A stretch of 64,000 bases of DNA from Planktothrix paucivesiculata PCC 9631 (lineage in GTDB: Bacteria; Cyanobacteriota; Cyanobacteriia; Cyanobacteriales; Microcoleaceae). Each line of letters begins with the position of its first letter. Position 1 is the first letter of the stretch. The stretch spans positions 1 to 64,000 of the forward strand of contig NZ_LR735012.1 of assembly GCF_900009265.2 (NCBI RefSeq). The letters run 5' to 3'. Shown in pieces: positions 40,157 through 50,032 of this stretch. A program made the translations under genes and the position numbers. Under the pieces are notes generated by a model. That model had not been told where the DNA came from. It saw only the letters and a program-made list of their open reading frames with translations, and ran no database searches.

Positions 40157-40324
40157 ACCGTAGGGCATACGGAAATTTACGCTGGGGGAGTAGTCCATCA
40201 GAGTGCTTGCCGTAAAAGGTGTAGTCGGACTAGACATGAAACTGTAAGACCAAAATCGGCATCGTCGTTAGAGGCAAGATTCAGCCCAGGAATTACCGCA
40301 CTTTTAGGGCGGTGAGTGTCAATG
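40157..40324 (+). pseudogene. Possible TnpB C-terminal and right-end remnant (IS200/IS605 type)
   Basis: A 52-codon open stretch (40157-40315) starts TVGHTEIYAGG and later has ETVRPK. This resembles the tail that follows the zinc ribbon in many cyanobacterial TnpB proteins (NIL-A-VGHT...). It ends in a hairpin ACCGC (40295-40299) with GCGGT (40309-40313) and then GAGTGTCAAT, which I recall as typical of IS605-family right ends and the 3' end of the guide RNA scaffold. The zinc ribbon and catalytic part are missing. The call rests on short motifs only. Confidence 0.4.
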
Positions 40325-40353
40325 TAATGCTTAGAAAAGAGAGGCTAGTTTAA

Positions 40354-41043
40354 GTGTCTGTAGGTATCCTCGGCACAAAGGTTGGCATGACCCAAGTATT
40401 TGAAGCGGAAAGCGGGAAAGCTATTCCTGTCACCGTCATTCAAGCCGGGCCTTGCATTGTGACCCAGATTAAGACTAAACAAACCGACGGCTACACAGCC
40501 ATCCAACTGGGATACGGTGAAGTTCCTGATAACAAACGCAAGCTTAATACAAAAAAAACTCCCGACAAAGAGGTCAATAAGTATCTCAGCAATGCGGAAC
40601 AAGGACATTTAGCCAAATCCGGCGGCACCTGTGTACGTCACCTGAAAGAATACCGGGTCAGCGAACCCGAATCTTTTCAATTAGGCCAACAACTCAAAGC
40701 TGACATTTTCACCCCTGGACAACTGGTGGATGTTAGTGGAACCAGTATGGGTCGTGGCTTCTCCGGTTATCAAAAACGGCATAACTTCAAACGTGGCCCC
40801 ATGGCTCACGGTTCCAAAAACCATCGTCAACCCGGTTCAATCGGCCCAGGAACCACTCCTGGTCGTGTTTATCCTGGAAAACGCATGGCCGGACAGTATG
40901 GAGCCAGCCAAGTGACTACACGCAAATTAATTGTTGTGCGTATCGATCCTGAACGTAACCTCCTATTAGTCAAAGGAGCGGTTCCTGGCAAGCCCGGTGG
41001 TTTGTTGAGCATCGCCCCCGCTAATATCGTCGGTGGTAAGTAG
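40354..41043 (+). CDS. rplC: 50S ribosomal protein L3
   Basis: A 229-residue L3, first gene of the ribosomal supercluster. It starts with GTG ([16 protein letters not shown]) and has the family loop [32 protein letters not shown], which reaches the peptidyl transferase centre. It has an early role in 50S assembly. As in other cyanobacteria the operon starts with L3, because S10 lies elsewhere. The preceding 970-base gap is where the promoter must be. Confidence 0.97.
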   Translation: MSVGILGTKVGMTQVFEAESGKAIPVTVIQAGPCIVTQIKTKQTDGYTAIQLGYGEVPDNKRKLNTKKTPDKEVNKYLSNAEQGHLAKSGGTCVRHLKEYRVSEPESFQLGQQLKADIFTPGQLVDVSGTSMGRGFSGYQKRHNFKRGPMAHGSKNHRQPGSIGPGTTPGRVYPGKRMAGQYGASQVTTRKLIVVRIDPERNLLLVKGAVPGKPGGLLSIAPANIVGGK

Positions 41044-41057
41044 TCAAGGAGATAACT

Positions 41058-41696
41058 ATGGTTGATTGTGTAGTCCGAAATTGGCAGGGTGAAAGCGTAG
41101 GACAAGCGACCCTTGATCTGAAAGTCGCATCCCCCGAAAATGCCAGTCATATTGTTCATAGAGCCGTAGTCCGGCAACTAGCCAATGCTCGTCAAGGCAC
41201 AGCCTGCACCAAAACCCGGGCGGAAGTTCGGGGGGGCGGTCGTAAACCCTGGCGTCAAAAAGGCACAGGTCGCGCTAGAGCCGGTTCTATTCGTTCCCCG
41301 CTATGGCGAGGGGGCGGGGTGATCTTTGGGCCAAAACCCAGAGACTATTCCCAGAAAATGAATCGCAAAGAAAGACAGTTAGCCCTACGCACCGCCTTTC
41401 AAAGCCGGGCTGAGGATCTGATTGTGGTAGAAGACTTTGCGGATCAGTTTTCTCGACCTAAAACCAAAGACCTAGTATCAGCGATGACCCGTTGGGGCAT
41501 TGAACCCGAAGCTAGAGTTCTCTTGGTGCTGTCAGAGAAACAACCCAATATTTATCTGTCCGGTCGCAACATCCCCAAATTGAGAATGTGCTTGTCTGAT
41601 AGCTTGAATGTTTATGACGTCCTGGCTGCTGACAAAATTGTAACAACCGCTGCTGCCCTAGCCAAAATTCAGGAGGTTTACGGAGATGCAACATGA
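41058..41696 (+). CDS. rplD: 50S ribosomal protein L4
   Basis: A 212-residue L4. The extended loop that lines the exit tunnel is seen as [35 protein letters not shown]. It lies 14 bases after rplC and overlaps rplW by 11 bases, which suggests coupled translation. A ribosome binding site AAGGAG is at 41046-41051. Confidence 0.97.
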   Translation: MVDCVVRNWQGESVGQATLDLKVASPENASHIVHRAVVRQLANARQGTACTKTRAEVRGGGRKPWRQKGTGRARAGSIRSPLWRGGGVIFGPKPRDYSQKMNRKERQLALRTAFQSRAEDLIVVEDFADQFSRPKTKDLVSAMTRWGIEPEARVLLVLSEKQPNIYLSGRNIPKLRMCLSDSLNVYDVLAADKIVTTAAALAKIQEVYGDAT

Positions 41697-41991
41697 TCCC
41701 GGCGATCTGATTGATTTGGTGAAGCGTCCGATTGTGACCGAAAAAGCCACGAGGTTAATGGAAATCAATCAGTTCACCTTTGATGTTGATCGGCACGCAA
41801 CTAAGCCGATGATCAAACAAGCTATTGAACTGTTATTCCCCGTGAAAGTCAAAGCCGTTAATACCCATATTCCGCCTCGTAAACGTCGTCGGGTCGGTAA
41901 ATTTGTGGGTTTTAAAACAGGCTACAAACGGGCAATTATCACCCTAGAGGATGGGGAGCCTCTGCGGAAAGTCTTATTCCCAGGGGTGTAG
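41686..41991 (+). CDS. rplW: 50S ribosomal protein L23
   Basis: A 101-residue L23 at the tunnel exit, the docking site for trigger factor and SRP. The family start [17 protein letters not shown] appears as [16 protein letters not shown], and [25 protein letters not shown] is the C-terminal half. It overlaps rplD, with the binding site GGAGG inside the rplD end. Confidence 0.96.
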   Translation: MQHDPGDLIDLVKRPIVTEKATRLMEINQFTFDVDRHATKPMIKQAIELLFPVKVKAVNTHIPPRKRRRVGKFVGFKTGYKRAIITLEDGEPLRKVLFPGV

Positions 41992-42112
41992 AGTCAGTTG
42001 TTGGTAATCAGTAAACAGTAAATATTGTAAGAATTAAACATCAAATCTTGCATTTTTTCTTGACTGATAACTGATAGCTGATAACTGATTACTGATTAGT
42101 AAGGATTACATA
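41992..42112. repeat. ATCAGT-type repeat between rplW and rplB
   Basis: GTAATCAGTAAACAGTAAA on one side and GATAACTGATAGCTGATAAC on the other make inverted halves around an AT-rich centre. It interrupts the otherwise compact S10-type gene order without breaking a gene. Confidence 0.7.
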
Positions 42113-42976
42113 ATGGGAATTCGTTCATACCGACCCTATACTCCCGGTACTCGCCAACACACTGTTTCCGACTTTGCAGAAATTACCCGCTCTGAACCGG
42201 AACGTTCCTTAACAACTTCCAAACACCGGGACAAGGGAAGAAACAACCGAGGCGTGATTACCTGCCGTCATCGGGGTGGCGGACACAAAAAGCTGTATCG
42301 AATTGTTGATTTTCGTCGGGATAAGCACGAAATCCTCGCTAAAGTCGCGGAGATTGAGTACGATCCTAACCGCAATGCTCGAATTGCCCTGGTGTATTAC
42401 ACCGACGGGGAAAAGCGTTACATCCTGCATCCGTTAGGACTCAAAGTCGGAACCATGATTGTTTCTGGCCCAGAAGCTCCGATCGAGATCGGGAATGCCC
42501 TGCCCTTATCGAAAATTCCGTTAGGGACAGACGTGCATAACGTCGAATTGATTCCCGGTAAAGGGGGACAAATCGTTCGAGCCGCAGGTACTACAGCCCA
42601 AGTCCTGGCAAAAGAAGGGGACTATGTGACCCTGAAGTTACCTTCGGGTGAACAACGCAAAATCCCAGCTAAGTGCTACGCCACCATTGGACAGGTAGGT
42701 AATATTGATGCTCGCAACATCAGTATCGGGAAAGCCGGTCGTAAGCGTTGGAAAGGTCGTCGTCCTGAAGTTCGCGGTAGTGTCATGAACCCGGTGGATC
42801 ACCCCCATGGTGGTGGTGAAGGACGCGCTCCTATCGGTCGTTCTGGCCCTGTTACCCCTTGGGGTAAACCCGCCCTAGGTGCGAAGACTCGGAACAAGAA
42901 AAAACGCAGTACCGCTTTGATTGTTCGTCGTCGTCGGAAGTCCTCGAAACGGGGTAAAGGTGGACGGCAAACTTAA
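42113..42976 (+). CDS. rplB: 50S ribosomal protein L2
   Basis: A 287-residue L2, needed for subunit joining and peptidyl transferase activity. It has the family start [15 protein letters not shown] and the near-universal [18 protein letters not shown] with the functional His. The C-terminus is highly basic ([22 protein letters not shown]). Confidence 0.97.
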   Translation: MGIRSYRPYTPGTRQHTVSDFAEITRSEPERSLTTSKHRDKGRNNRGVITCRHRGGGHKKLYRIVDFRRDKHEILAKVAEIEYDPNRNARIALVYYTDGEKRYILHPLGLKVGTMIVSGPEAPIEIGNALPLSKIPLGTDVHNVELIPGKGGQIVRAAGTTAQVLAKEGDYVTLKLPSGEQRKIPAKCYATIGQVGNIDARNISIGKAGRKRWKGRRPEVRGSVMNPVDHPHGGGEGRAPIGRSGPVTPWGKPALGAKTRNKKKRSTALIVRRRRKSSKRGKGGRQT

Positions 42977-43063
42977 TCGGGTTGTCAGTTGGCGGTTGAC
43001 AGTTCATTCGGTCAACAGTCAACACTGCAAAACCTTGACACCTTAACGGTTAATAAATTAACT
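42977..43063. repeat. Repeat-like spacer between rplB and rpsS
   Basis: GTTGTCAGTTGGCGGTTGACAGTT and GTCAACAGTCAACAC units fill the gap. An in-frame open extension of rpsS crosses this spacer from 42989 but has no family likeness. Confidence 0.55.
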
Positions 43064-43342
43064 ATGTCTCGTTCACTTAAAAAAGGCCCTTTTGTGGCGG
43101 ATCATCTCCTGAGCAAAGTTGAAAAACTCAATGCCAAAGGAGAAAAACAGGTGATTAAAACCTGGTCAAGAGCATCGACGATTATTCCTCAAATGGTGGG
43201 TCATACGATCGCTGTCCATAACGGTAGACAACACGTTCCCGTGTTTCTGACGGAGCAAATGGTCGGTCATAAATTAGGAGAATTTGCTCCAACTCGTACT
43301 TTTCGAGGCCACGCCAAAAGTGACAAAAAAGCCCGCCGTTAA
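43064..43342 (+). CDS. rpsS: 30S ribosomal protein S19
   Basis: A 92-residue S19 starting [16 protein letters not shown] and ending in the basic [11 protein letters not shown]. It contacts the A-site finger and S13 in the 30S head. I chose ATG 43064 over the in-frame upstream start at 42989 because family homology begins exactly at MSRS and the upstream 25 codons are repeat DNA. Confidence 0.95.
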   Translation: MSRSLKKGPFVADHLLSKVEKLNAKGEKQVIKTWSRASTIIPQMVGHTIAVHNGRQHVPVFLTEQMVGHKLGEFAPTRTFRGHAKSDKKARR

Positions 43343-43410
43343 AAGTTAACAGTCGATATTATTTCACTGGTAACTGATGATGCGGATACATAATGACTGA
43401 CACATGAACT

Positions 43411-43767
43411 ATGGCTATAGATACTAGCGCCGAGGTGAAGGCGATCGCTCGTTACATTCGGATGTCACCTCATAAAGTAAGACGAGTCCTGGATCAGATT
43501 CGAGGACGATCCTACCGTGAAGCCTTGATTATTTTGGAATTCATGCCCTATCGGTCTTGTGAGCCAATTCTCAAAGTTTTACGCTCTGCGGTTGCTAACG
43601 CAGAACACAATTCTGGTTTAGATCCAGCCAGTTTAGTGATTTCCCAGGCTTATGCGGATCAAGGGCCAACCATTAAACGGTTTAGACCTCGCGCCCAGGG
43701 TCGTGCCTACCAAATTAGAAAGCCGACTTGTCATATTGTTGTTGCCGTAGCTCCAGCGACGGAGTAG
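43411..43767 (+). CDS. rplV: 50S ribosomal protein L22
   Basis: A 118-residue L22. The family core [30 protein letters not shown] is followed by the beta-hairpin that reaches into the exit tunnel ([25 protein letters not shown]), where macrolide-resistance changes occur in other bacteria. A 68-base gap with ATCAGT-type fragments lies before it. Confidence 0.96.
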   Translation: MAIDTSAEVKAIARYIRMSPHKVRRVLDQIRGRSYREALIILEFMPYRSCEPILKVLRSAVANAEHNSGLDPASLVISQAYADQGPTIKRFRPRAQGRAYQIRKPTCHIVVAVAPATE

Positions 43768-43833
43768 GGAACAGTAATCAGCAAAAAGCGCGAGTAGGAC
43801 ATTCTAAACTCTTTTCTAAAAAAGAATTGAAAC

Positions 43834-44562
43834 ATGGGACAAAAAATTAATCCTATTGGGTTTCGGTTAGGAATTACCCAAGAACATCGATCTCGTTGGT
43901 TTGCGGATTCCAAACAGTATCCTGAACTGTTACAGGAAGACCATACCATTCGGGAGTATGTTCGCAAGGAATTGAACAATGCCGGAATTTCCAAAGTCAG
44001 AATTGAACGCAAAGCCGATCAAGTTGACCTAGAAATTCATACCGCCAGACCGGGTGTGGTCGTAGGTCGTGGGGGGGCAGGAATTGAAACCCTGCGTGTG
44101 GGCCTCCAGAAAAAACTCGGCAATAATCGCCAAATTCGGATCAACGTGGTGGAAGTTGCCAAAGTTGACGCGGATGCAACCCTGATTGCTGAGTACATCG
44201 CCCAACAACTCGAAAAACGGGTTTCCTTCCGTCGAGTCGTGCGTCAAGCGATTACCCGAGCTCAGAAAGCCGGAATTGAAGGCATCAAAATTCAGGTCAG
44301 TGGTCGGTTAAATGGGGCAGAAATCGCTCGGACTGAATGGACTCGGGAAGGGAGAGTGCCTTTGCATACCCTGCGTGCTGATATTGACTACGCCTACTGC
44401 ACGGCACTGACAATCTACGGCATTCTCGGCGTTAAAGTTTGGGTCTTTAAGGGCGAAATTATCCCTGGACAAGAGGAATTAGCGAGTTCTCCGACCACTC
44501 TACCCCGTCGGAATCGGCAACCTCGTCGTCAAAAATATGACGACCGTTCTAACGAAGGATAA
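43834..44562 (+). CDS. rpsC: 30S ribosomal protein S3
   Basis: A 242-residue S3 at the mRNA entry site. It starts [24 protein letters not shown], has the KH domain with [15 protein letters not shown] and the C-terminal domain with [36 protein letters not shown]. The basic C-terminal tail is somewhat longer than in E. coli, as usual in cyanobacteria. Confidence 0.97.
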   Translation: MGQKINPIGFRLGITQEHRSRWFADSKQYPELLQEDHTIREYVRKELNNAGISKVRIERKADQVDLEIHTARPGVVVGRGGAGIETLRVGLQKKLGNNRQIRINVVEVAKVDADATLIAEYIAQQLEKRVSFRRVVRQAITRAQKAGIEGIKIQVSGRLNGAEIARTEWTREGRVPLHTLRADIDYAYCTALTIYGILGVKVWVFKGEIIPGQEELASSPTTLPRRNRQPRRQKYDDRSNEG

Positions 44563-44641
44563 AAAGATTGTTGTCTGTTATCTATTTACCGATAACTGAT
44601 AATGCGGATACATACGTGAATACTGATTATCGGATTCGATC
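44563..44641. repeat. Spacer with repeat fragments between rpsC and rplP
   Basis: A 79-base gap with a GATAACTGATAATGCGGATACATA segment. The motif TGATGCGGATACATAATGACTGA also occurs before rplV, so this spacer is related to that one. Confidence 0.5.
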
Positions 44642-45067
44642 ATGTTAAGTCCCAGAAGAACAAAATTCCGCAAACAACAGCGTGGCCGCATGAGAGGTCA
44701 AGCGACCCGCGGTAATGATCTAAATTTCGGTGATTTTGCACTGCAAGCTTTAGAGCCCTGTTGGATTACCTCTCGCCAAATCGAAGCAGCCCGTCGAGCC
44801 ATGACTCGTTATATTCGTCGGGGTGGCAAAATTTGGATTCGGATTTTCCCTGATAAACCCGTGACCATGAGAGCCGCAGAAACCCGGATGGGTTCTGGTA
44901 AAGGTGCTCCTGAGTATTGGGTGGCTGTGGTTAAACCCGGTCGCGTATTATTTGAAATTGCCGGAGTTACCGAAGAAATTGCCCGAGAAGCAATGCGGTT
45001 AGCGGCGTTTAAATTACCGATTAAAACCAAATTTATTGCCCGCCCTGTTGACGAAGAAGCTCAATAA
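44642..45067 (+). CDS. rplP: 50S ribosomal protein L16
   Basis: A 141-residue L16 that helps position A-site tRNA. Family start [19 protein letters not shown]; the core [31 protein letters not shown] and [20 protein letters not shown] are intact. Confidence 0.97.
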   Translation: MLSPRRTKFRKQQRGRMRGQATRGNDLNFGDFALQALEPCWITSRQIEAARRAMTRYIRRGGKIWIRIFPDKPVTMRAAETRMGSGKGAPEYWVAVVKPGRVLFEIAGVTEEIAREAMRLAAFKLPIKTKFIARPVDEEAQ

Positions 45068-45124
45068 AAGTGTTGTTAACGGTTAATGGTTAACGGTTAA
45101 CTATCAATCTCCAAGGACTCTGTT

Positions 45125-45352
45125 ATGTCTTTTCCTAAAATCGCAGAAGCCAGACAGTTAAATGATGAAGAACTGTCTCAGCAAATCTTAGACGTCAAAA
45201 AACAATTGGCTAACCTGCGGCTGCTCAAAGCAACCGGGCGTTTAGAAAAACCCCATGAGTTTAAGCATACGCGCCATCGTTTAGCTCAATTAAAAACGGT
45301 GGAACGGGAGCGCCTCATCAGTAATCAGTTATCAGAAATCAGTGATCAGTAA
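45125..45352 (+). CDS. rpmC: 50S ribosomal protein L29 with repeat-coded tail
   Basis: A 75-residue L29. The two-helix family core (NDEELSQQILDVKKQLANLRLLKATGRLEKPHEFKHTRHRLAQLKTVERER) ends near residue 64. The last residues, SNQLSEISDQ, are coded by CAGTTATCAGAAATCAGTGATCAG, which is part of the dispersed ATCAGT-type repeat that continues after the stop. The extra tail is therefore probably repeat-derived. L29 binds near the tunnel exit, so a short tail may be tolerated. Confidence 0.93.
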   Translation: MSFPKIAEARQLNDEELSQQILDVKKQLANLRLLKATGRLEKPHEFKHTRHRLAQLKTVERERLISNQLSEISDQ

Positions 45353-45500
45353 AAAGTTAATAGTTAATAGTTAATAGTTATCAACTGTTGGATCAGAACT
45401 GATAACTAAAAGCCAAAAACTGATAACTGATAACTAAAAGCCAAAAACTGATAACTGATAATTCGGATACTTGATAATTGATTTTGGAGAGATTTGCGCT
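45353..45500. repeat. Tandem repeat block between rpmC and rpsQ
   Basis: Three copies of AGTTAATAGTTAAT are followed by two copies of a longer unit containing AACTAAAAGCCAAAAACTG and GATAACTGATAA. It is one of the clearest tandem arrays of the ATCAGT family in the operon. Confidence 0.8.
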
Positions 45501-45758
45501 ATGGCAGTAAAAGAAAGAGTTGGCTTAGTCGTTAGTAACAAAATGGATAAAACGGTGGTTGTAACGGTGGAAAACCGTTCTCCCCATCCTAAATACGGCA
45601 AAATTGTCGTTAAAACTAAACGATATAAAGCCCACGACGAAGACAACCAATGTCAAGAAGGAGATCGGGTTCGCATTTCTGAAACTCGCCCTTTAAGTAA
45701 AACAAAACGCTGGAATGTGGTCGAAATTCTAAGCGGTAATGACAAAACCAATCTGTAG
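45501..45758 (+). CDS. rpsQ: 30S ribosomal protein S17
   Basis: An 85-residue S17, a primary 16S rRNA-binding OB-fold protein. [36 protein letters not shown] is the family start, and [11 protein letters not shown] is the conserved later motif. I chose ATG 45501 rather than the in-frame upstream start at 45471 because homology begins with MAVKER and GGAGAG lies about 9 bases ahead. Confidence 0.95.
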   Translation: MAVKERVGLVVSNKMDKTVVVTVENRSPHPKYGKIVVKTKRYKAHDEDNQCQEGDRVRISETRPLSKTKRWNVVEILSGNDKTNL

Positions 45759-45796
45759 GGATTTGGGTATTACTTGAGAAAGAAAAACGGGAGATC

Positions 45797-46165
45797 ATGA
45801 TTCAAGTCCAAACAATTCTCAATGTTGCTGATAATAGCGGTGCGCGGAAATTAATGTGTATTCGCGTTTTAAAGGGTGGTAACTGTCGCTATGGCGGAAT
45901 CGGCGATGTGATCATTGCGGTTGTCAAAGATGCTATCCCTAATATGGCCGTGAAAAAGTCTGACGTGGTTCGGGCCGTAATTGTCCGTACCCGTCATAGT
46001 TTACGTCGGGATAGTGGTATGACCATTCGGTTTGATGACAATGCGGCGGTGATTATCAACGCTGACGGTAATCCCAGAGGCACTCGTGTATTTGGCCCTG
46101 TAGCCCGAGAACTACGGGATAAGAATTTCACGAAAATTGTTTCTCTTGCACCGGAGGTTCTGTAA
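45797..46165 (+). CDS. rplN: 50S ribosomal protein L14
   Basis: A 122-residue L14 forming an intersubunit bridge. Family start [25 protein letters not shown] and end [23 protein letters not shown] are intact. Its stop overlaps the rplX start by one base (TAATG), so translation is probably coupled. Confidence 0.97.
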   Translation: MIQVQTILNVADNSGARKLMCIRVLKGGNCRYGGIGDVIIAVVKDAIPNMAVKKSDVVRAVIVRTRHSLRRDSGMTIRFDDNAAVIINADGNPRGTRVFGPVARELRDKNFTKIVSLAPEVL

Positions 46166-46518
46166 TGTCCAAAAAAACCACATCCAATCAGCCCGAACGC
46201 TATAAAATGCACGTTAAAAAAGGCGATACCGTGCAGGTGATTACGGGTAGCGATAAAGGAAAAGTCGGAGAGATTATCCGGGTTCTTCCCAAAGCCAGTA
46301 AAGTCGTTGTTAAGGATGTTAACGTGAGAACCAAGCACGTTAAACCTCGTCAAGAGGGAGAATCCGGTCAGATTATGACTTTTGAAGCCCCGGTTCACAG
46401 TTCTAATGTGATGCTGTATTCCACCAAAGAAAACGTTGCCAGTCGGGTGTGTTACACCTTTACCGAAGACGGACGCAAGGTGAGAATGCTGAAAAAAACC
46501 GGTGAGATTATCGATTAA
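46165..46518 (+). CDS. rplX: 50S ribosomal protein L24
   Basis: A 117-residue L24, an early assembly protein. The KOW motif is clear in [34 protein letters not shown]-type overlap with rplN. After the stop the intergenic gap is filled with tandem repeats. Confidence 0.95.
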   Translation: MSKKTTSNQPERYKMHVKKGDTVQVITGSDKGKVGEIIRVLPKASKVVVKDVNVRTKHVKPRQEGESGQIMTFEAPVHSSNVMLYSTKENVASRVCYTFTEDGRKVRMLKKTGEIID

Positions 46519-46650
46519 AGAGGGAACAGGGAACAGGGAACAGGGAACAGGGAACAGTTCATTCTCTATTACCCATTACCTATTACCCATTACCCATTAC
46601 CTATTACCCATTACCTATTACCCATTCGTAATTCGTAATTCCAACTGTCA
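46519..46650. repeat. Two tandem repeat arrays between rplX and rplE
   Basis: About five copies of GGGAACA (46521-46557) are followed by about ten copies of ATTACCC/ATTACCT units (46567-46625) and two ATTCGTA units. The second array is the reverse complement of the type at 1-56. There is no coding potential; the 174-base gap is transcribed within the operon. Confidence 0.85.
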
Positions 46651-46692
46651 ACCATCCTGACAAAGCCCAGGATTAGTAAAGAGCAACTTATT

Positions 46693-47244
46693 ATGGTAGC
46701 TAAACTCAAGACTGTCTACTTGGACAAAATCGTCCCCAAAATGATGGAGCAGTTCCAATATGAGAACATCCATCAAGTTCCTAAGATTGTTAAGGTCACA
46801 ATCAACCGAGGTTTAGGTGAAGCATCTCAAAATGCCAAAGCATTAGAGTCTTCCCTGACTGAATTGGCTGTGATTACCGGACAAAAACCCGTGGTGACAC
46901 GCGCTAAAAAAGCGATTGCCGGATTCAAAGTTCGCAAAGGAATGCCTGTCGGTGTAATGGTCACTTTGCGTTCAGAACGGATGTATGCCTTCTTAGATCG
47001 ACTGATCAACCTATCTTTACCTCGGATTCGTGACTTTCGCGGTGTCAGTGGAAAAAGTTTTGATGGTCGAGGTAACTACAGTTTGGGTGTCCGAGAACAA
47101 CTGATCTTTCCTGAAATCAGCTATGACAGTATTGATCAAATTCGAGGCTTAGATATTTCAATTGTCACCACAGCAAAAACCGATGAAGAAGGGCGAGCCT
47201 TGCTAAAGGAAATGGGAATGCCTTTTCGGGAAAGCGGTGTGTAA
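46693..47244 (+). CDS. rplE: 50S ribosomal protein L5
   Basis: A 183-residue L5 that binds 5S rRNA and contacts P-site tRNA. The core [42 protein letters not shown] and [30 protein letters not shown] are family motifs. rpsH follows after 18 bases. In most bacteria S14 would lie between them; it is not here. Confidence 0.97.
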   Translation: MVAKLKTVYLDKIVPKMMEQFQYENIHQVPKIVKVTINRGLGEASQNAKALESSLTELAVITGQKPVVTRAKKAIAGFKVRKGMPVGVMVTLRSERMYAFLDRLINLSLPRIRDFRGVSGKSFDGRGNYSLGVREQLIFPEISYDSIDQIRGLDISIVTTAKTDEEGRALLKEMGMPFRESGV

Positions 47245-47262
47245 TAAAGTAACGAGGAAACT

Positions 47263-47664
47263 ATGGCGGCAAACGATACCATTGCGGATATGTTGACGCG
47301 CATTCGCAATTCTTGCATGGCGCGGCATCAGACTACACAAATTCCTTCTACAAGAATGACTCGTAGTATAGCCCAAGTTCTCAAACAAGAGGGCTTTATT
47401 GGGGACTTTGAGGAAACAGACGAAGGCATTAAAAAATATTTGGTGGTCTCTCTCAAGTACAACTCTAAAACTAAAGCTCCAACCATCCAGAAATTAGAGC
47501 GAGTCAGCCGACCGGGTTTGCGAGTGTATCGCAACCGCAAAGAACTCCCTCGTGTCTTAGGCGGCATTGGCGTAGCAATTATTTCTACGTCCTCTGGTGT
47601 CATGACTGACCGAGAAGCTCGACGCCAGGGTGTCGGCGGTGAAGTGCTTTGTTACATTTGGTAA
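47263..47664 (+). CDS. rpsH: 30S ribosomal protein S8
   Basis: A 133-residue S8, an rRNA-binding assembly protein and in E. coli the spc operon repressor. Family motifs: [13 protein letters not shown], and the C-terminal [28 protein letters not shown] strong AACGAGGAA site precedes the ATG. Confidence 0.96.
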   Translation: MAANDTIADMLTRIRNSCMARHQTTQIPSTRMTRSIAQVLKQEGFIGDFEETDEGIKKYLVVSLKYNSKTKAPTIQKLERVSRPGLRVYRNRKELPRVLGGIGVAIISTSSGVMTDREARRQGVGGEVLCYIW

Positions 47665-47804
47665 AAAGTTCTTTTATCACTTGTCAGGCTTGCTGATTTC
47701 AAGTTTCAAAGCGATGTCTTTTGTTTTGGGATGTCCTGAATCGTCACTCACAGCGATCAGAACTTATCCAACCCTTTTCTATTCGAGAATTGAAATAAAT
47801 AACT

Positions 47805-48353
47805 ATGTCTAGAATTGGTAAACGTCCAATTTCTGTACCCCCCGCCGTCACCCTAACCATTAATGGTCAACAGGTTATAGTCAAAGGCCCCAAGGGTGAA
47901 CTGTCTCGCGTTCTGCCCCCCGAGGTTGTCGTGGAACAGGACGGAGGAACTGTTAACGTCAAACGGGCTTCCGAGTCTCGCACGGCTCGTCAGCGTCATG
48001 GTCTGTGTCGAACCCTGGTTTCCAATATGGTTGAAGGGGTTTCTACTGGCTTTGAGCGTCGTTTGGAAATCCAAGGGGTCGGTTATCGGGCTGCGGTACA
48101 AGGCACAAACCTGGTGTTAAACGTGGGTTATAGCAAACCCGTGGAAATGATCCCCCCCGAAGGTATTCGCGTTGCCGTTGAAAACAACACGAACGTGATC
48201 ATTAGCGGGATTGACAAAGAAATTGTCGGTAATATGGCCGCCAAAGTTCGTGCCGTGCGTCCCCCTGAACCCTATAAAGGCAAAGGCATTCGCTATCAGG
48301 GTGAAGTCGTCAGACGCAAAGCAGGTAAAACTGGTAAGGGTGGGAAAAAATAA
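47805..48353 (+). CDS. rplF: 50S ribosomal protein L6
   Basis: A 182-residue L6 near the GTPase centre, built of two repeated domains. Start [16 protein letters not shown]; the C-terminal [27 protein letters not shown] is typical. rplR begins 3 bases after its stop. Confidence 0.97.
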   Translation: MSRIGKRPISVPPAVTLTINGQQVIVKGPKGELSRVLPPEVVVEQDGGTVNVKRASESRTARQRHGLCRTLVSNMVEGVSTGFERRLEIQGVGYRAAVQGTNLVLNVGYSKPVEMIPPEGIRVAVENNTNVIISGIDKEIVGNMAAKVRAVRPPEPYKGKGIRYQGEVVRRKAGKTGKGGKK

Positions 48354-48356
48354 ACT

Positions 48357-48719
48357 ATGAAACTAACTCGTCAAGAATCTCGTGATCGTCGTCATCGCCG
48401 AGTTCGGGTCAAGGTTGTTGGAACCTCTGAACGGCCTAGATTAGCCGTGTTTCGTTCCAACCATCATATCTACGTCCAGGTGATCGATGACACCCAACAT
48501 CACACCTTAGTCGCAGCCTCTACCGTTGAACCGGGTTTTAAAGCCGCAGATTCATCGGGTGCAACCTGTGATGCTTCTGTAAAAATCGGTCAATTAATTG
48601 CTGAACGTGCCGTAGCCAAAGGCATCAAAAAAGTGGTTTTTGATCGGGGCGGATATATCTATCATGGCCGCGTCAAAGCCCTCGCCGATGCAGCCCGAGA
48701 AGCTGGATTAGACTTCTAA
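48357..48719 (+). CDS. rplR: 50S ribosomal protein L18
   Basis: A 120-residue L18 that binds 5S rRNA. Visible: [34 protein letters not shown] and [26 protein letters not shown]. It is closely coupled to rplF. Confidence 0.97.
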   Translation: MKLTRQESRDRRHRRVRVKVVGTSERPRLAVFRSNHHIYVQVIDDTQHHTLVAASTVEPGFKAADSSGATCDASVKIGQLIAERAVAKGIKKVVFDRGGYIYHGRVKALADAAREAGLDF

Positions 48720-48862
48720 AAATAGGCAGTAAGCAGTAAACAGTCAATCAAATAAAATAGAAGTTATTGTTAATCAACCATGAATGACGACAACAACCTA
48801 ACTGATTACTGATTACTGATGACTGATCACAGCAAATCAACGTTGTTCAGGATATTCAAACT
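48720..48862. repeat. ATCAGT-type repeat between rplR and rpsE
   Basis: GCAGTAAGCAGTAAACAGTCAAT on one side and CTGATTACTGATTACTGATGACTGATCAC on the other can pair as a long imperfect hairpin across an AT-rich centre. Confidence 0.7.
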
Positions 48863-49405
48863 ATGGCAGAGCAGCAGCAACAGCGGCGCAACAACAAAAA
48901 AGGTAGCCGCACCAAAGAAAAAGAAGTGGAGTGGCAAGAACGGGTTGTACAAATCCGTCGGGTCACCAAAGTAGTCAAAGGCGGTAAAAAACTCAGCTTT
49001 CGGGCTGTAGTTATCGTCGGCAATGAAAAAGGTCAAGTTGGTGTCGGTGTGGGTAAAGCCGCCGATGTGATTGGAGCCGTTAAAAAAGGCGTTGCCGATG
49101 GTCGCAAAAACGTGATCGAGGTTCCCTTAACCAAATCCAATTCGATTCCCCATCCCATCAACGGCGAAGGCGGAGGGGCTCAAGTGATGATGCGTCCGGC
49201 TTCTCCTGGGACGGGGGTAATTGCTGGGGGGGCTGTCCGTACCGTTTTAGAACTCGCTGGGGTTCGGAATATCTTAGCCAAACAACTGGGTTCGAGTAAT
49301 CCTCTGAATAACGCCAGAGCCACGATTTCTGCATTGCAGTCCTTACGAACCTTTGCCGAGGTCGCCAAAGAGCGGGGAATCCCCATTGAGCATCTTTATG
49401 CTTAA
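48863..49405 (+). CDS. rpsE: 30S ribosomal protein S5
   Basis: A 180-residue S5, important for decoding accuracy. The S5 double-stranded RNA-binding part is [43 protein letters not shown]; the C-terminal part has [32 protein letters not shown]. The Gln- and Lys-rich N-terminal 25 residues are typical of cyanobacterial S5. Confidence 0.97.
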   Translation: MAEQQQQRRNNKKGSRTKEKEVEWQERVVQIRRVTKVVKGGKKLSFRAVVIVGNEKGQVGVGVGKAADVIGAVKKGVADGRKNVIEVPLTKSNSIPHPINGEGGGAQVMMRPASPGTGVIAGGAVRTVLELAGVRNILAKQLGSSNPLNNARATISALQSLRTFAEVAKERGIPIEHLYA

Positions 49406-49444
49406 TTCCGTTGTCCATCTGAAACTGTTCAAGTATAAGCAATC

Positions 49445-49912
49445 ATGAGACTCAACGATGCTATACCCAAACCAGGCTCTCGCAAACGCGGACGTCGCCT
49501 AGGTCGTGGGATCTCTGCTGGTCAAGGTGCAAGCTGTGGTAAAGGGATGCGGGGTCAAAATTCCCGTTCCGGTCACAGTACCCGCCCTGGTTTTGAAGGC
49601 GGTCAGAACCCTCTGTATCGACGCCTGCCTAAACTCAAGGGATTCCCTCAAGTCAATCGGAAAGAGTACACTACGATTAATGTAGGTCAGTTGTCATCTC
49701 TGTCTGCTAATACAGAGGTGACTCTAGCTTCCCTGTTAGAAGCCGGACTCCTGACCGCAAGTCGTGGCCCTCTGAAGATTTTAGGGAATGGGGAACTCAA
49801 TGTTGCCCTGACGATAGAAGCGGCTGCCTTTACTCAAGGAGCCCGTACCAAAATTGAAGCCGCCGGCGGGATTTGTCAGGTATCAGTAAACAGTAAACCG
49901 TTATCGGTGTAA
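49445..49912 (+). CDS. rplO: 50S ribosomal protein L15
   Basis: A 155-residue L15. The family start [22 protein letters not shown] and [26 protein letters not shown] are clear. The C-terminal [20 protein letters not shown] ends in codons that look like the ATCAGTAAACAGT repeat, so the last ten or so residues may be repeat-derived. Confidence 0.95.
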   Translation: MRLNDAIPKPGSRKRGRRLGRGISAGQGASCGKGMRGQNSRSGHSTRPGFEGGQNPLYRRLPKLKGFPQVNRKEYTTINVGQLSSLSANTEVTLASLLEAGLLTASRGPLKILGNGELNVALTIEAAAFTQGARTKIEAAGGICQVSVNSKPLSV

Positions 49913-50032
49913 GAGTTAAGAGTTAATAGTTGTTGGCTAATGACTAATAACTCTTGACTAATAACTCTTAACTAATAACTCTTAACTGATTGTTGATAAC
50001 TGATTACTGATAACTGATTGAGGGAGTCCTTC
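49913..50032. repeat. ATCAGT-type repeat between rplO and secY
   Basis: Tandem AGAGTTAATAGTT, TGACTAATAACTCTT and TAACTGATTACTGATAACTGATT units fill the gap up to the secY ribosome binding site at about 50021. Confidence 0.75.

Noticed and set aside
42989-43063. In-frame N-terminal extension of S19
   Set aside because: The 25 extra codons are repeat-like DNA without homology; family similarity starts at MSRSLKKGP (43064).
45353-45480. CRISPR-like array in the rpmC-rpsQ gap
   Set aside because: Units are short, directly tandem and degenerate, with no unique spacers and no cas genes; it is a simple tandem repeat.
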